64,000 bases of DNA, taken from the NCBI GenBank assembly GCA_943737045.1, contig CALSFV010000293.1, forward strand, positions 1-64,000, in the 5' to 3' direction. The translations under genes and the position numbers were made by a program. This stretch comes from Parapristionchus giblindavisi (Eukaryota > Nematoda > Chromadorea > Rhabditida > Diplogasteridae). Shown here piece after piece: positions 11,526-22,789 of this stretch. Numbering within the stretch: position 1 is the stretch's first letter; the number at the start of each line of letters is the position of its first letter. The notes below the pieces were generated by a model that saw only the letters and a program-made list of their open reading frames with translations, ran no database searches and was not told where the DNA came from.

Positions 11526-11554
11526 TGGAGCAGATTGTATACGAGCAGAGTTAC

Positions 11555-12403
11555 CTAGTTTGATTGAGAGGTAGAGTAAGAGGAGTGGCCACGGCCCTGC
11601 TTTTTCAGCTTCTTAGCCTGGTCCAACTCAGATCGATCAATAATGCGGCCATCAAATATGACCACATCCTTTCCAGCCTTCTTCATGAGATCCCTTTGCT
11701 GCCTCAGTTCGTATGCCGCCTTCCTCTCCTCAGCCGTGAGAGAGGGGCGAACATAGACTTTGTCATAGGCGGGATCGGCACGAATAACGGTGGATGAACG
11801 AACGAATGAGACCTGAGCAGAACGGCACGGGAAGAGAACCTTGATTGGACGAGGTGGGGGCACCGATCCATTCTTGGTTTCCCGCTTACTGCCCATCCGA
11901 TAGATGGCGAGAGGTCTAACCTCGACACCAGCAATATCAAGTAATCGAGTGACCTTCACATGGTCCTCATCCACTCGCTCACTTGCCAGTGTCTTGGTGC
12001 TCTCGGGGAGATGCTCCACTACAGCACTTCTCATTCTCTTATCAGTCTCGATGCTCTCGTCGATTGTGACTTGAGCAGCTTGACACTTATCGAGTTGCTG
12101 AATGACATAACCACAAGTTGCCAAGAGGATATGATCAGTATGATCATTATCACTCAAAGGCGGAGTTTTCAATCTTTCAGCGATTACCGATAAGAGAATA
12201 GAAGCATCAAAGGGATCAGCAGGGAGAACCCCAGGTGCCAACTCTGATCTCAATGATGAGGGGGACTGAACAGCAGCACGTTTATCACGTTTATGACCAA
12301 GAGGAGTAGAGATAGAAGGCGCAGACTGCATAGATGAAGAGGAAAGATGGGGGAAATGAGAGAGAGAATTAAGAATAGAAGTGAAGTTGGGGTTAGAGGA
12401 CAT
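11555..12403 (-). CDS. LINE ORF1 protein, 282 aa
   Basis: Probable RNA-binding/chaperone protein of the retrotransposon particle. The N-terminal ~70 residues are Ser/Pro-rich. The C-terminal part has RPIKVLFPCR and then KVYVRPSLTAEERKAAYELR and VIFDGRIIDR. That 'DLT-x-EER-x-x-x-x-LR ... GRI' layout is typical of CR1/L2-type ORF1 C-terminal domains. No CCHC zinc knuckles are visible. The open frame and position 5' of ORF2 support a complete element. Confidence 0.82.
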   Translation of the reverse strand: MSSNPNFTSILNSLSHFPHLSSSSMQSAPSISTPLGHKRDKRAAVQSPSSLRSELAPGVLPADPFDASILLSVIAERLKTPPLSDNDHTDHILLATCGYVIQQLDKCQAAQVTIDESIETDKRMRSAVVEHLPESTKTLASERVDEDHVKVTRLLDIAGVEVRPLAIYRMGSKRETKNGSVPPPRPIKVLFPCRSAQVSFVRSSTVIRADPAYDKVYVRPSLTAEERKAAYELRQQRDLMKKAGKDVVIFDGRIIDRSELDQAKKLKKQGRGHSSYSTSQSN

Positions 12404-12589
12404 AATGGATGGGAGGATAAGAGTAAGGATGAGAAAATAAAGAATAGAAAAGACAGGAAAAGTCAGAAAGATTCAAATAAAGGAAATTAAGGTTAAAAAA
12501 AAGACAAAAATAGAGATATTGATTGATAGAGAGAGATAGGAAGCAACACCTCTCTATAATGATGGGCTACTTCTCCGCGCTCTCTCGAG

Positions 12590-12661
12590 CTAGTGGTGGC
12601 GCAGTGGTAAAGATATCGCTTACAATTTTTGCGCTTCGGGTTCGATCCCTACTGATGCGAC
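12590..12661 (+). ncRNA. tRNA-like (SINE-type) sequence, left arm
   Basis: A consensus pol III A box TGGCGCAGTGG (12597-12607) and B box GGTTCGATCCC (12639-12649) at tRNA spacing, followed by T runs (TTTTTT at 12674-12679). It does not look like a functional tRNA; it reads as a tRNA-derived module inside a transposon arm. Confidence 0.7.
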
Positions 12662-12814
12662 TTGTTTTGCACGATTTTTTCACTTGTCTTTTACGTTCTT
12701 TTTTTAAATCATACATAACAATTTTTATGGGTTCATGGATATCAGTAAGCACATTGGGAAATTTTAAATAAGAACGTAAAAAGATAAGTGAAAAAAAATC
12801 GTGCAAAAGAAGTC

Positions 12815-12888
12815 GCATCAGTGGGGATCGAACCCGCAGCGCAAAAGTTGTAAGCGACATCTTTACCACTGCACCACCACTAGCTCGG
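12815..12888 (-). ncRNA. tRNA-like (SINE-type) sequence, right arm
   Basis: Minus strand A box TGGTGCAGTGG (12877-12867) and B box GGTTCGATCCC (12834-12824). It is the inverted partner of 12590-12661, so any pol III transcripts would converge. Confidence 0.7.
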
Positions 12889-13253
12889 AGAAAGAACGCG
12901 GAGAAGTAGCCCATCATTATACGGCAATTCAACAGCCATTACACAGGAAATTCAAGGCAGAAATTGCTCAAACTTTGGATTTTTTTATATCCATGCACAG
13001 AAATTTTTTAAACATACTTTCTTATTCTACAGAGAAAGGGCTTTCACATAAGCTATAAATCGTTAGTTTTCGCCACCTTAAGACATGATAGACTCCTTGT
13101 AAGAACTATTTTTTTAAAACACCGCAAATTAATTTCATGTGAGCCGAGCTTTACTTTTCTCTGAATTTCTCTATTTCCTACTCTGTTTTTTTTTCTCTTC
13201 ATATCACCATCTTCAGCTTTATTTTTACCTCTCAATCTATCACACTATCTTAA

Positions 13254-13366
13254 AGGCATACCAGAAGCTAGTTTTATTATCTGCTTTGGCAATATTCTCT
13301 CTCAGACAAAGAAAGCGAGAGAGTATGGCCGGAGCGGAGAGTTTCGAATCATCTCTGGGTGTCCTT
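13254..13366. mobile_element. TTAA MITE family 1 copy
   Basis: TTAA at 13250-13253, then AGGCATACCAGAAGCTAG; inverted core and GGGTGTCC end. It shares its insertion site with the copy at 22379. Confidence 0.85.
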
Positions 13367-13669
13367 TTAGATCTAGCTAAAGCAGAGAATTGTTACATTA
13401 TTTGATTTTTTTGGTTTAACGAATTCCGAGACTAAATTAAGATGACGAATAAGTTTCCGACTTTTTGTACTCATTTTCGCTTTGTTCTTTGGAACAGTGC
13501 TTATTGTTAGATGTTTTGAATATTATCTCAATAAATATCTCTTTCTCTCTCAAAAATTCTACTACATTATTTTTATCATAGCAGTCATAACCATAGGCAA
13601 TTAATACAATAAATTCGTGAAAAGAAAAAAAAAAGAAAACGAAACGAAGAGCGATCGATTCGAATGATA

Positions 13670-14170
13670 TCGAATGATTTCCTACACATACCGTACAATT
13701 GTCGAATGACTTCCTGACAAAACCAAAAAAGTAGAGACATATATCATTCCAATCGGACTTCCAGTGACGAGATTATGATATCTTGATTATTGTCCAATGA
13801 GCAAGTCGAATTGAATACCTCGGTCTACACGACCATAATAAATATAGGTGATACAAGATTCCGACAAATGACTTGGTATCTATGATACAATAATAACCAG
13901 TGGCTTAGTGATTATCGAACTTGGACAATAAATGGATTATGATTATCCCTGAAATGAATTTCTATTATAATGATTCGATTATATTGTCGTGAAAAATATG
14001 GAACTCGCTTCATTTATATGCAGTGTGTTGGAAGTACGAGAGACGGTGATGCATTTTTTGATCGTCGCTGGCAACGATTCGCCTGTCGGAATCATGTTTC
14101 GCATATATTATACTTATTATCTCGAAGAGGAATACGAAATTTAATTCATAGATACCTCGAAAAAATCAAC
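13670..14170. repeat. Dispersed repeat R1 (~0.5 kb)
   Basis: Segment with GATTATGATATCTTG, GATTCCGACAAATGACTTGG and AGTACGAGAGACGGTGATGC. Related copies lie at 22790-23275, 33915-34410, 34530-34725, 37620-37960 and 51940-52260. No coding potential was seen; the origin is unknown. Confidence 0.8.
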
Positions 14171-14540
14171 AAAACAATACAATACAATGATGTATCCTTT
14201 CAGCATATAGTATGCAGAGGGGGTCAAAGCAGGGGGTATCTTCATATTCACAAGTGATATCATTCGGTCTCTGAGAGAATTCTTCTCCTTTCAAGAAAAC
14301 GTCCGAATATTAAACTTGATAAGAACAGTCAAATAACCCACGAAAAGGCTGCGTTGATCGTCCAAGAGGCCAGCTTGACAAGACGGAAATACCGTTCCTG
14401 ACTTTCCAAAATCTTATAGGAGGGGACTCAACTGTCGATCCTTTTCTCTTGGTGGAATAGGCGAGTGTAGTAGAGAGTGGAGAGAGAATAGTCCAAATCC
14501 ACCGGACCGCAGAGAGAAAGGCAGAGGAATCTATGTACAT

Positions 14541-17500
14541 ACAGTATCGCCAGAAAGTAATCGGACACTTTTTCATTTTTTTTATAACTTTTGATCCTGG
14601 AAAGCAATCAAGCTGATCTTTTCAGTCAATGTACAGAATTTATCAAGCAATACAACCATGAGGTGTTGGTGTTATTAAATCAGTTCACTGATGCGTAATA
14701 ATGATGCAATCGAAATACACTATTTTGAAAATTTACAATTTTTTAATGAAATGTCGTGTTCTTCTGAAACATTGTGAGAGTGGAGACATCCTCTAGGGCT
14801 GCACAGTCAAGAAATCCAGAATGATTTCAAGCTGTAGCAGGGTTGCAACTTTGCCCCCCCCCCAAAATTTATAACTCAGCTTCTAGATGTGCTAACGACA
14901 CGTTCTATGTGCTGAAATGATGCTAGTGGCCAGTAATGTTTATCCCCAGATTACGGTAGTCATAGCTCACCATTTGCCCTCAGGGCATAAAATAATTTAT
15001 TTTTGGGGAGGACCGATTTTCAGACCCTACCGTTCAGAGGACAGGTGTTCTAAAATTCTGGTTCCTGTGCAAGCAGCTTTGCAATGTATCATATATTTAT
15101 TTCCCTTATTTTGGTTTAGTTCCGATTTCTTTCCGACCCGTAGCAAAAGTTCTGCTGAGGTCTACTCGGTTTCAGCGATCAAAGATCAAAGTACAAAGAT
15201 CAAAGATCAAAGTTCAACAACATAGTAAAAACTTTTGTCAACATCTCTAACATATATTGGAGCTTTGAAAATAAGAAATTTCATCGATAGAGGCCCAGGG
15301 ACGATAACAGTCAGATAGAAAGCGCAAGCGCGCACTCCGAGTAGACCTCAGCATAACTTTTGGTACGGGCCTGAAAGGAATCGGAACCAAACAAAAATAA
15401 GGGAAATAAATATATGATATATTGCAAAGCTGCTTGCACAGGAATCATAATTTTAGAAGACCCGCCCTCCGAACGGTAGGGTCTTAAAATCAGTCCTTCC
15501 AATAAAATTACTTTTTATGCCCTGAAGGCGAATGACGAGCTATGCCTACTGTAATCTGGGGATAAACATTACTGGCCACTAGCATCATTTCAGCGCTTAG
15601 AACGGGTCGTTAGCACATCTAGAAGCTGAGTTATAAATTTTGGGGGTCAAAGTTGCGGCCCTGCTACAGCTTGAAATCGGAATCGGAGCCATTCCGGATT
15701 GCTTGACTGTGCAGCCCTAGTGGATGTCTCCACTCACACAGTGCTTCAGAAGAACACGGCATTTCATTAAAAAATTGTAAATTTTCAAAATAGTGTATTT
15801 CGATTGCATCATCATTACGCCACAGTGAACTGATTTAAGAGGCCTGTTCCCTAAGACTCGATCATACTGACCACCCCCCGGACACGTGAGCTAGCAATGG
15901 GAACTGGTGGTCCATACTTGGGTGTTAGGAGTGTCCCCGGCCCTTATTACACAAAACGGCTGAAATTTCCTGTTTGTGCCCTCAGGCTATTAGAAAAAAT
16001 AATTTTTAAAAAAAAACTTAAAAAAAAAAAAAAAAACAAAAATCATAATTTTTCAAATTGTTGAGTTGAAGTCTAAATATCATTTTCGGTGCGTCTAGGG
16101 TGCACAGAGCTTACTAATTCGCTATTAACATCGAATATGCGTTGATTCCTAAACCACCTTTTTTACTCAAAATTTTGAGTTTTTTCGGACAAATCATGCT
16201 TGCTGTAGTTTGCTCCCAAAATTTCCGACCAGGTATTGTAGCCTAAGCAATTCTGCATTGATTTAACTTAAAACTGGGTTCTTCCCGATCGACCATTTTG
16301 TCGAATTTTTCGCTCGAACTTCTGAACTTTCGAATTTCCGAACAAATGTTTTATTTTCCAAACGATTGGCAAACAATTGGTGGGGAATTGTGGTCTACTC
16401 AAAGTTTCGAGGTGAGACGAGTAAAATGGCGCAAGAAGCCCATCACTTGGATCAATTTGAAAATTTCGATTTTCATGACCCGGGTCATGGTCCGAAAATT
16501 TCAAAATTTCTCAAGTTTGAAATGTTTTCATTTATAGGGCTTATTGTGAAGTACTAATGATGTGAATAATATTCAGCCAATGCTCAATGGCTGATCTCTC
16601 CTTTCAACCAATTTTTCGAAAATTTTCATTCTGATTGCGTGCGAAAAATCAGAATTGTGTTTGAATCAGTTTCCAACTTGCTTTCTGTAACATTCTGTGA
16701 TAGTACTTAACAATATACATAATCAATATGAAAATAGTTAATTTTGGAAAATTCAATTTTTTTTGCCGTGACCCCGGGGTCATGGAAATCGATTTTTCAA
16801 AGGTGTGTCGAATACCGGGATTTCAGTTCTACTATGTTTACTCATCATGAAACTTCACATTGTCATTGTCATTTGCTCATTGTCGCAACATTCGAGTCAA
16901 CAAACTGCAATATTTCAGAAATTTGCCGAAAAAGTAGTCACTCAAATTGAATTTTTTGAATTTTCGAAAATAAACGATTTTCATATTGATTATGTACATT
17001 GTTAAGTACAATGACAGCATGTTACAGAAAGCAAGTTGGAAACTGATTCAAACACAATTCTGATTTTTCGCACGCAATCAGAATGAATATTTTCGAAAAA
17101 TTGGTTGATAGGAGAGATCAGCCATTGAGCATTGGCTGAATATTATTCACATCATTAGTACTTCACAATAAGCCCCATAAATAAAAACATTTCAAACTTG
17201 AGAAATTTTGAAATTTTCGGACCATGACCCCCGGGTAGTGAAAATCGAAATTTTCAAATTGATCCAAGTGATGGGCTTCTTGTGCCATTTTACTCGTCTC
17301 ACTTCGAAACTTTGAGTAGACCACAATTCCGCACCAATCGCTTGCCAATCGTTTGGAAAATAAAACATTGTTCGGAAATTCGAAAGTTCAGAAGTTCGAG
17401 CGAAAAATTCGACAAAATGGTCGATCGGGAAGAACCCAGTTTTAAGTGAAATCAATGCAGAATTGCTTAGGCTACAATACCTGGTCGGAAATTTTGGGAG

Positions 17501-17970
17501 CAAACTACAGCAAGCATGATTTGTCCGAAAAAACTCAAAATTTTGAGTAAAAAAGGTGGTTTAGGAATCAACGCATATTCGATGTTAATAGCGAATTAGT
17601 AAGCTCTGTGCACCCTAGACGCACCGAAAATGATATTTAGACTTCAACTCAACAATTTGAAAAATTATGATTTTTTAAAGTTTTTTTTTTAAAATTATTT
17701 TTTCTAATAGCCTGAGGGCACAAACAGGAAATTTCAGCCGTTTTGTGTAATAAGGGCCGGGGACACTCCTAACACCCAAGTATGGACCCCCAGTTCCCAT
17801 TGCTAGCTCACGTGTCCGGGGGGTGGTCGAGTCTTAACGGCCATCTCTCTTAATAACACCAACACATCATGGTTGTATTGCTTGATAAATTCTGTACATT
17901 GGCTGAAAATATCAGCTTGATTGCTTACCTGGATCAAAAGTTATAAAAAAATGAAAAAGTGTCCGATTAC
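14541..17970. mobile_element. Large fold-back element A (1.4 kb), interrupted by element C
   Basis: The left arm 14541-15175 is inverted relative to 15325-15838 plus 17850-17970. Arms begin near AGTAATCGGACACTTTTTCA and the loop carries GATCAAAG repeats (15178-15206). Arms are about 90% similar by eye. The terminal GTAATCGGAC motif is shared, but the right end lacks the outermost ~15 bp. No transposase remnant was seen. Confidence 0.75.
15839..17849. mobile_element. Large TTAA-flanked palindrome C (2.0 kb)
   Basis: Inserted in the right arm of element A. Exact TTAA duplications at 15835-15838 and 17850-17853 restore the arm when one is removed. Ends are GAGGCC...AAGACTCGA and an imperfect inverse; arms of about 0.9 kb (for example GACCACCCCCCGGACACGTG) flank a ~230 bp loop at 16740-16970. 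TTAA specificity is a piggyBac-superfamily trait. No transposase gene is present. Confidence 0.85.
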
Positions 17971-17979
17971 AACAATATG

Positions 17980-18200
17980 GAACCTATCAATAAAAAATCA
18001 ATATTCGAAGATGCCCAATAGTAAGACTATTTTAGACCGATCTCTAAGAATAATTGACAATAGCATTCATCATCGAACATATAAAAATTCTTTAGTTGGA
18101 AATGGTACAAATATCTGTCATTTATCGATTGGAATCGCAAAAGTAAAAAATCAAACAATTCGATGATCTTTGCTGAGGTTACAGTATGCGATGTGCAACC
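17980..18200. repeat. Dispersed repeat (related to 21400-21565)
   Basis: TTCATCATCGAACATATAAA and following sequence up to ATCAAACAATTCGATGATCT recur near 21440-21560. Confidence 0.7.
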
Positions 18201-18238
18201 AAGGCCATGCTATTTACAGGGCGTTGCAGAATTATTTA

Positions 18239-19577
18239 CAGTACCGTGCAAAAGGTTATCAAGTTTTGGTTTTTTCGTCATAACTTTTTTCAAACTCAAC
18301 CGATCGGGTCCAGATTTCCAGGGATTATTTTGAAAGTGTTTTTACATGTTTTATACCAAAATCACTCTTATGGTAAAATTTATGAGCTCTTATGGTAAAA
18401 TTTATTTCGATTTTATCAAAAGTCACAAAAATGAGATTTTCACTTTCTTCGATTTCTTCGATTTTTTTCAACTCATTTGCCACCAATATAGATCGGTTTA
18501 AATCCATGGCACGGATTCTTGGGAGCAAGAATCTACCGATATCCGAGCAAGAATCCATTCGTCGTAGACGTCAGATGGGGCTGTCCGCTGAAACCTTCTC
18601 ACAGCAGTTCCGGATGTCTGTTTCGACTATCCACAAGGTTATCAAAACTCAAATCTATGCTCAAACAATGAAGAAGACTAATGGACGACCTCACAAGATG
18701 ATTTTGACATCTGATCGTCTGATTACCCTCATCTGGAAGGAGAACCCGAGGCTCAGGGCAATCGACTTCATGCGAGAATTGTCGGAATTTCAACAAATTG
18801 GGGTACCTAACGCTTCTAAACTTGGCTAAGTGTTTGAAGTGTCAGTATACATCGTGCAGCGTCTGCTTCGCGCGTTGAGACCATTCGGAGGTCGGCATGT
18901 CTAGAAACAGCTGATCTCCGAAATGTTTCGCAGATCAAGAATCGCATGGGCAAAAGAGCACATTCATTGGACCCCCTAACACTAGAAGTAGATCGTATTC
19001 TCAGACGAGAACAAGTTTCTGATGATTGGAACGGAGAAAATATCCCATTTTCATCGTCCTGTTGGCACTAGATTTGAGGTGAAGTGCAAGATGGCCACCG
19101 TGAAGCATGGAGGAGTATCGTTGATTTTGTGGGGGTTCTTTCTCTGTAGATGGGGTTGCCCCATGTTTTGATGACCTTGTGGATAGTCGAAACAGACACC
19201 CTGAGGTGCAGTGAGAGGGTGTCAGCGGAAAGCCCAATCTGACGTCCACGACGAATGGATTCTTGCTCGGATATCGGTGGATTCTTGCTCCCAAGAATCC
19301 GTGCCATGGGTTTAAACCGATATTGGTTTTCACATATTGGTTGCCACAATGAATTGAAAAAAAAATCGAAGAAATCGAAGAAAGTGAAAATATCATTTCT
19401 GTGACTTTTGATAAAATCGAAATAAATTTCACCATAAGAGCTCAATCGGGGTGATTTTGGTATAAAACACGTAAAAACGCTATCAAAATAATCCCTGGAA
19501 ATCTGGACCCGATCGGTTGAGTTTGAAAAAAGATATGACGAAAAAAACAAAACTTGATAACCTTTTGCACGGCAATG
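18239..19577. mobile_element. Tc1/mariner-like element folded back on itself
   Basis: TA duplications at 18237-18238 and 19578-19579 flank terminal inverted repeats beginning CAGTACCGTGCAAAAGG and CATTGCCGTGCAAAAGG. The right ~420 bp (19158-19577) is an inverted copy of the left end, including the start of the transposase gene. The element is therefore a hairpin with one partial transposase body. Confidence 0.85.
18508..19140 (+). pseudogene. Tc1-like transposase, degraded
   Basis: Cut-and-paste transposase remnant. The frame from 18508 gives MARILGSKNLPISEQESIRR and a helix-turn-helix region with FRMSVSTIHKVIKT, then GRPHK and RLITLIWKENPRLRAIDFM, as in Tc1 DNA-binding domains. The frame breaks at a stop near 18828. 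Later frames give RIAWAKEHIHWT, a shifted piece resembling the SDE catalytic neighbourhood (tcagacgaga near 18992), and HGGVSLILWGFF. Frameshifts and the missing C-terminus make it dead. Confidence 0.8.
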
Positions 19578-19584
19578 TACATAC

Positions 19585-19985
19585 GCTGTTGGTTTTTTTA
19601 TAAAATAAAATGTTTCATGTTTAGGTCGAATGCGTAAATCGGGAAGCGTAGAGGTAAAGATAATAAGTAAAGGTAAATCACGTTATTCAAGGCTAACGAA
19701 GTCCTGCTGGAAATCACTGCTGGGACAGTGAAAACGTTTGAAGCAGATCACGTGCTCCTCAATTATGTCACGTATATTTGCACTGAACTTTTGAACTGAT
19801 AATGCTTTTGATCAAACACAGGAATACTACATTTTAAGAGTAATTATTGATTAGAAATTTAGAAATTAGAAATCTTCGTATTCTTTTCGTCTGTCTCGGT
19901 TGTGAGAGGTTCTTCAATCGTTCATCTATTCTTCTCTTGCCGAGTTAAAAGAAACACTGATTGTTCTAAATTATCGATTCATTTA
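19585..19985. other. Non-coding stretch
   Basis: AT-rich; fragments shared with 32690-32880 and 61080-61260 (CTGTCTCGG-TTGTG motif followed by tubulin-tail remnants). Nothing else seen. Confidence 0.5.
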
Positions 19986-19986
19986 T

Positions 19987-20314
19987 TGATTTATTCTTCT
20001 TCTTCTTTAGATGTGGTCGTCGAACTCCCCTCATTGTCGTTGCGATATACAATCGTAGTTTGATTTTTGACCTTTGATCTCCGATCTATGATCTCAACTG
20101 GCACTATTGATATTCTTTAAACGTGGTCGTCGAACTCCCCTCATCGTCGGTTGTAGAGATCTGCTATCGAAATTTGATTTTTGAACTTTGATCTTTGATC
20201 TCACCTGGTAGTATTGATATTCCAATATGAGATCGTTCTTGATACTCACTGAACTCCATGACATCAATGCCTCGCAGATATGCCAATGCACGAAGGCCTT
20301 ACGATGGAAGATTG
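19987..20314 (-). pseudogene. Beta-tubulin C-terminal remnant with duplicated tail exon
   Basis: Beta-tubulin is a microtubule subunit. Minus-strand exon 20314-20205, between TTCGCAG and GTGAG borders, encodes IFHRKAFVHWHIC, then in a shifted frame GIDVMEFSE, then back to SIKNDLILEYQYYQ. This follows the conserved [20 protein letters not shown]...EYQQYQ region. Tail exons follow: 20160-20104 (TTDDEGSSTTT...) and 20044-19990 (NDNEGSSTTTSKEEEE, TAA). Two compensating frameshifts and the duplicated tail make it a pseudogene. Related remnants lie at 32892-33220 and 61285-61335. Confidence 0.65.
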
Positions 20315-20329
20315 CTGCGAAGATTAAAG

Positions 20330-22370
20330 ATCAAACTACAAAAAATGAAAATTCAAACCTGTAAATTGTTCCTAAATAAATGAAACAATTAAGAACATTG
20401 CATATTACGTAGCATCGACTTTCTCGGATAAACGAGATGTCTGGTTTTTCTATTCTTTTAAATTTTCAGATTCGGAAATAAGTCATAGAATATTAAATAA
20501 TATGTGGTACAGTAGGAATATTTATAGGCACACCCCACTTTATTTGAAACTCTCCGCTCTGACAACGTAGACAAAGAAAGCCAGACAGCATTGCCAGAAA
20601 AATCTTATCCATTGTTATCGATATTCCGTAGCAGGAGAAAAGACTGATTGAAAGTACTTGAAAGGACTGGCATAATCTCTTTTTACAATAAAGGAAGCAA
20701 ATACGGGGACCTTGAGGGGTCCTAGTCGACCTGTGTCAACGAATTTTGCAAGGATCGTCCCCGAATTTTGCGGTTCCCTTGTTACGGAGTTCTTTATTGT
20801 TCGTGATTTTCGAATCGAGACGAACTTGTATCGAATTTCCTATTTCTCTGCGAGAGAATAAATACGCACGAAACATCATACTGACAGGCGCTTTGTCAGT
20901 TTCTTTACCACAGCTATCTATAATTCAAAGGCTGTTCTGACTCCCCAATATCGATTGATTCTAATTTTTTTTTCTAATAATAAATTAATCCAGCGATCGA
21001 GATGATGAGAGAACAAGGGAACTTGATAGAGACAAAAATTGAGACGAACGGAAAAGAGCGATTTGTAGGGAAAGAGAAATACAGAAAAAGAGAAGAATTT
21101 TTGATGTGAAACCGGTGTTCTTATTGTGTTCTTATTGTTTATTTTTTGCTAGATGAACACCAGATCACCATTTATCCAATTGATTTTCGTGTACGTCTTT
21201 GAGTTATGAATAAGAAGCGAAACATAATCGAACATTCTCTATATTTCTCCACGTTCAACTCTATTTTTTCCGTCTAAATTTTCTGTCTCTCAATAACATC
21301 CCTTTCTCTCTAGACTACCCTTGAATCAATAGATTGGCCTATCCTGGAATCATTCCGAATTTATCACATTGTTATCATCTCACCATCGCGCAAATTTGAA
21401 TATGCATTTGAATACATAAGAATAATTGATTATACCATTCATCATCGAACGTATAAAAATGTTTTAGTTGGAAATGATACAAATATCTGCACCTGTCATT
21501 TGTCGATTGGAATAGCAAAAGGTACCGTAATCGAAAAAATCAAACAATTCGATAATCTATGCTGTTTTGTTTTTTTATAAAATAAAATGTTTCATAGGGA
21601 AACGAGAGATTTGATGGGAAAGAGAGATACAGAAAAAGAAAAGAATGGTTGATGTGAGCACAATTTTCAATATTCTTTATGTATTGTTTGATTTTTGCTG
21701 GATGAAGCCCAGATCACCATTTATATATTGATTTTCATGTACGTCATTGAGTCAAGAATAAGAAGAGAAACATATTCGAACTCAGGCTCACTGATGACTA
21801 TATAGCTACATATACATAACTGGTCAAAGCACTTCTCAAAAAAAAAAACAATAAAGAACACTGAAAATTGTGCTCACGGGGGAAATCCTTTATCTTTCTT
21901 TTTATTTCTCTACGTTCAACACTATTATCTATTTTTCTCTCAATTTCTCGGTCTCTATCAATATCCCTTGCTCTCTAGATTACCCTAGAATCAAATGATT
22001 TGCCTATCCTGGAATCAATAAATGGACGAGCGTTATTACTACGTTATCATCACAAGAAATTGCAACTACATATTGTAGTATAGTGCATTGTTTCAACGAT
22101 TGAGAAGTACAAGAGCTGACTAGCAGATATTGTCAGTGCGCCCGTTGAGAACATGTTTCACATGTATTTCTTATCCCACAGACAAATACGAAAATCAGTA
22201 TTCTTGGTGTACCTGTTTCTAACAAATAACTATTAAAGGACACCACCGCAAATTGATTTCATTTCAGCCCATGATAACATTTATCTGAATTGCTCTATTT
22301 ACTACTCTCTCGTTTCTTTCTCTTCATCTCACCATCTTCAGCATTCTTTTTACCTCTCAATCTATCATAC
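20330..22370. other. Mosaic of dispersed repeats, no gene
   Basis: Contains a fragmentary MITE family 1 copy (20524-20602) and two tandem-like copies of a repeat with GATGAACACCAGATCACCAT and GATTGGCCTATCCTGGAATC (21120-21370 and 21640-22030, also at 63610-63970). A repeat with GTTGAGAACATGTTTCACAT follows at 22130. Reading frames are short and unsupported. Confidence 0.7.
20524..20602. mobile_element. TTAA MITE family 1 fragment
   Basis: Starts AGGCACACCCCACTTTATTT with CTCCGCTCTGACAACG; the right arm is broken. Confidence 0.6.
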
Positions 22371-22378
22371 TATCTTAA

Positions 22379-22491
22379 AGGCATACCAGAAGCTAGTTTT
22401 ATTATCTGCTTTGTCAATATTCTCTCTCAGACAAAGAAAGCGAGAGAGTGTGGCCGGAGCGGAGAGTTTCGAATCAGCACAAGGTGTCCTT
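22379..22491. mobile_element. TTAA MITE family 1 copy
   Basis: TTAA at 22375-22378; complete hairpin ending AAGGTGTCCT. Same flanks as 13254. Confidence 0.85.
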
Positions 22492-22789
22492 TTATATGGA
22501 GCTAAAGCAGAGAATTGTTACATTAATTGATTTTTTTTGGTTTAACGAATTCCGAGACTAAATTAATATGACTAACGAGTTTCCGACTTTTTGTACTCTT
22601 TTTTTCTTTGTTCTTTGGAACATGGCTTAGATGTTTTGTATATAATCTCAAAAAATATCTGTTTCTCTCTCAAAATTCCAACACATTATTTTTTATCGTA
22701 GCAGTTATTACCAAAGGCAGTCATACAATTAATACGTGAAACCAAGAAAAAAGGAAAACGAAACGAATAACGATGGCCTTGTATGATAT

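Larger units (their letters stand above)
8326..12552 (-). mobile_element. CR1/jockey-type LINE, apparently full length
   Basis: Non-LTR retrotransposon with two intact reading frames on the minus strand (ORF1 12403-11555, ORF2 11525-8748), about 400 bp of 3' UTR and a TATATA tail at 8323-8340. The 5' end abuts the fold-back arm near 12552. CTATA repeats on both sides (8323-8328 and 12554-12558), consistent with a short target duplication. Confidence 0.8.
8137..13100. mobile_element. Fold-back element with tRNA-like arms, split by a LINE
   Basis: The outer arms 8137-8325 and 12925-13100 are reverse complements (ACAAGGAGTCT...AATTGCC). The inner arms 12555-12700 and 12780-12924 are also inverted and each contain a tRNA-like block. 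Without the LINE (about 8326-12552) the whole would be one ~0.75 kb palindrome. The host repeat around it is seen uninterrupted at 22120-22260. The flanks TCTAACTA and AAGAACTA could be an eroded 8-bp target duplication. Confidence 0.7.

Noticed and set aside
12590..12661. Functional tRNA gene
   Set aside because: A and B boxes are good but the stems do not close well by eye, and an inverted twin lies in the same hairpin; better read as a tRNA-derived transposon module.
20094..20291. Independent 65-aa minus-strand gene
   Set aside because: It overlaps the tubulin-like exon and reads through its intron; treated as part of the tubulin remnant.
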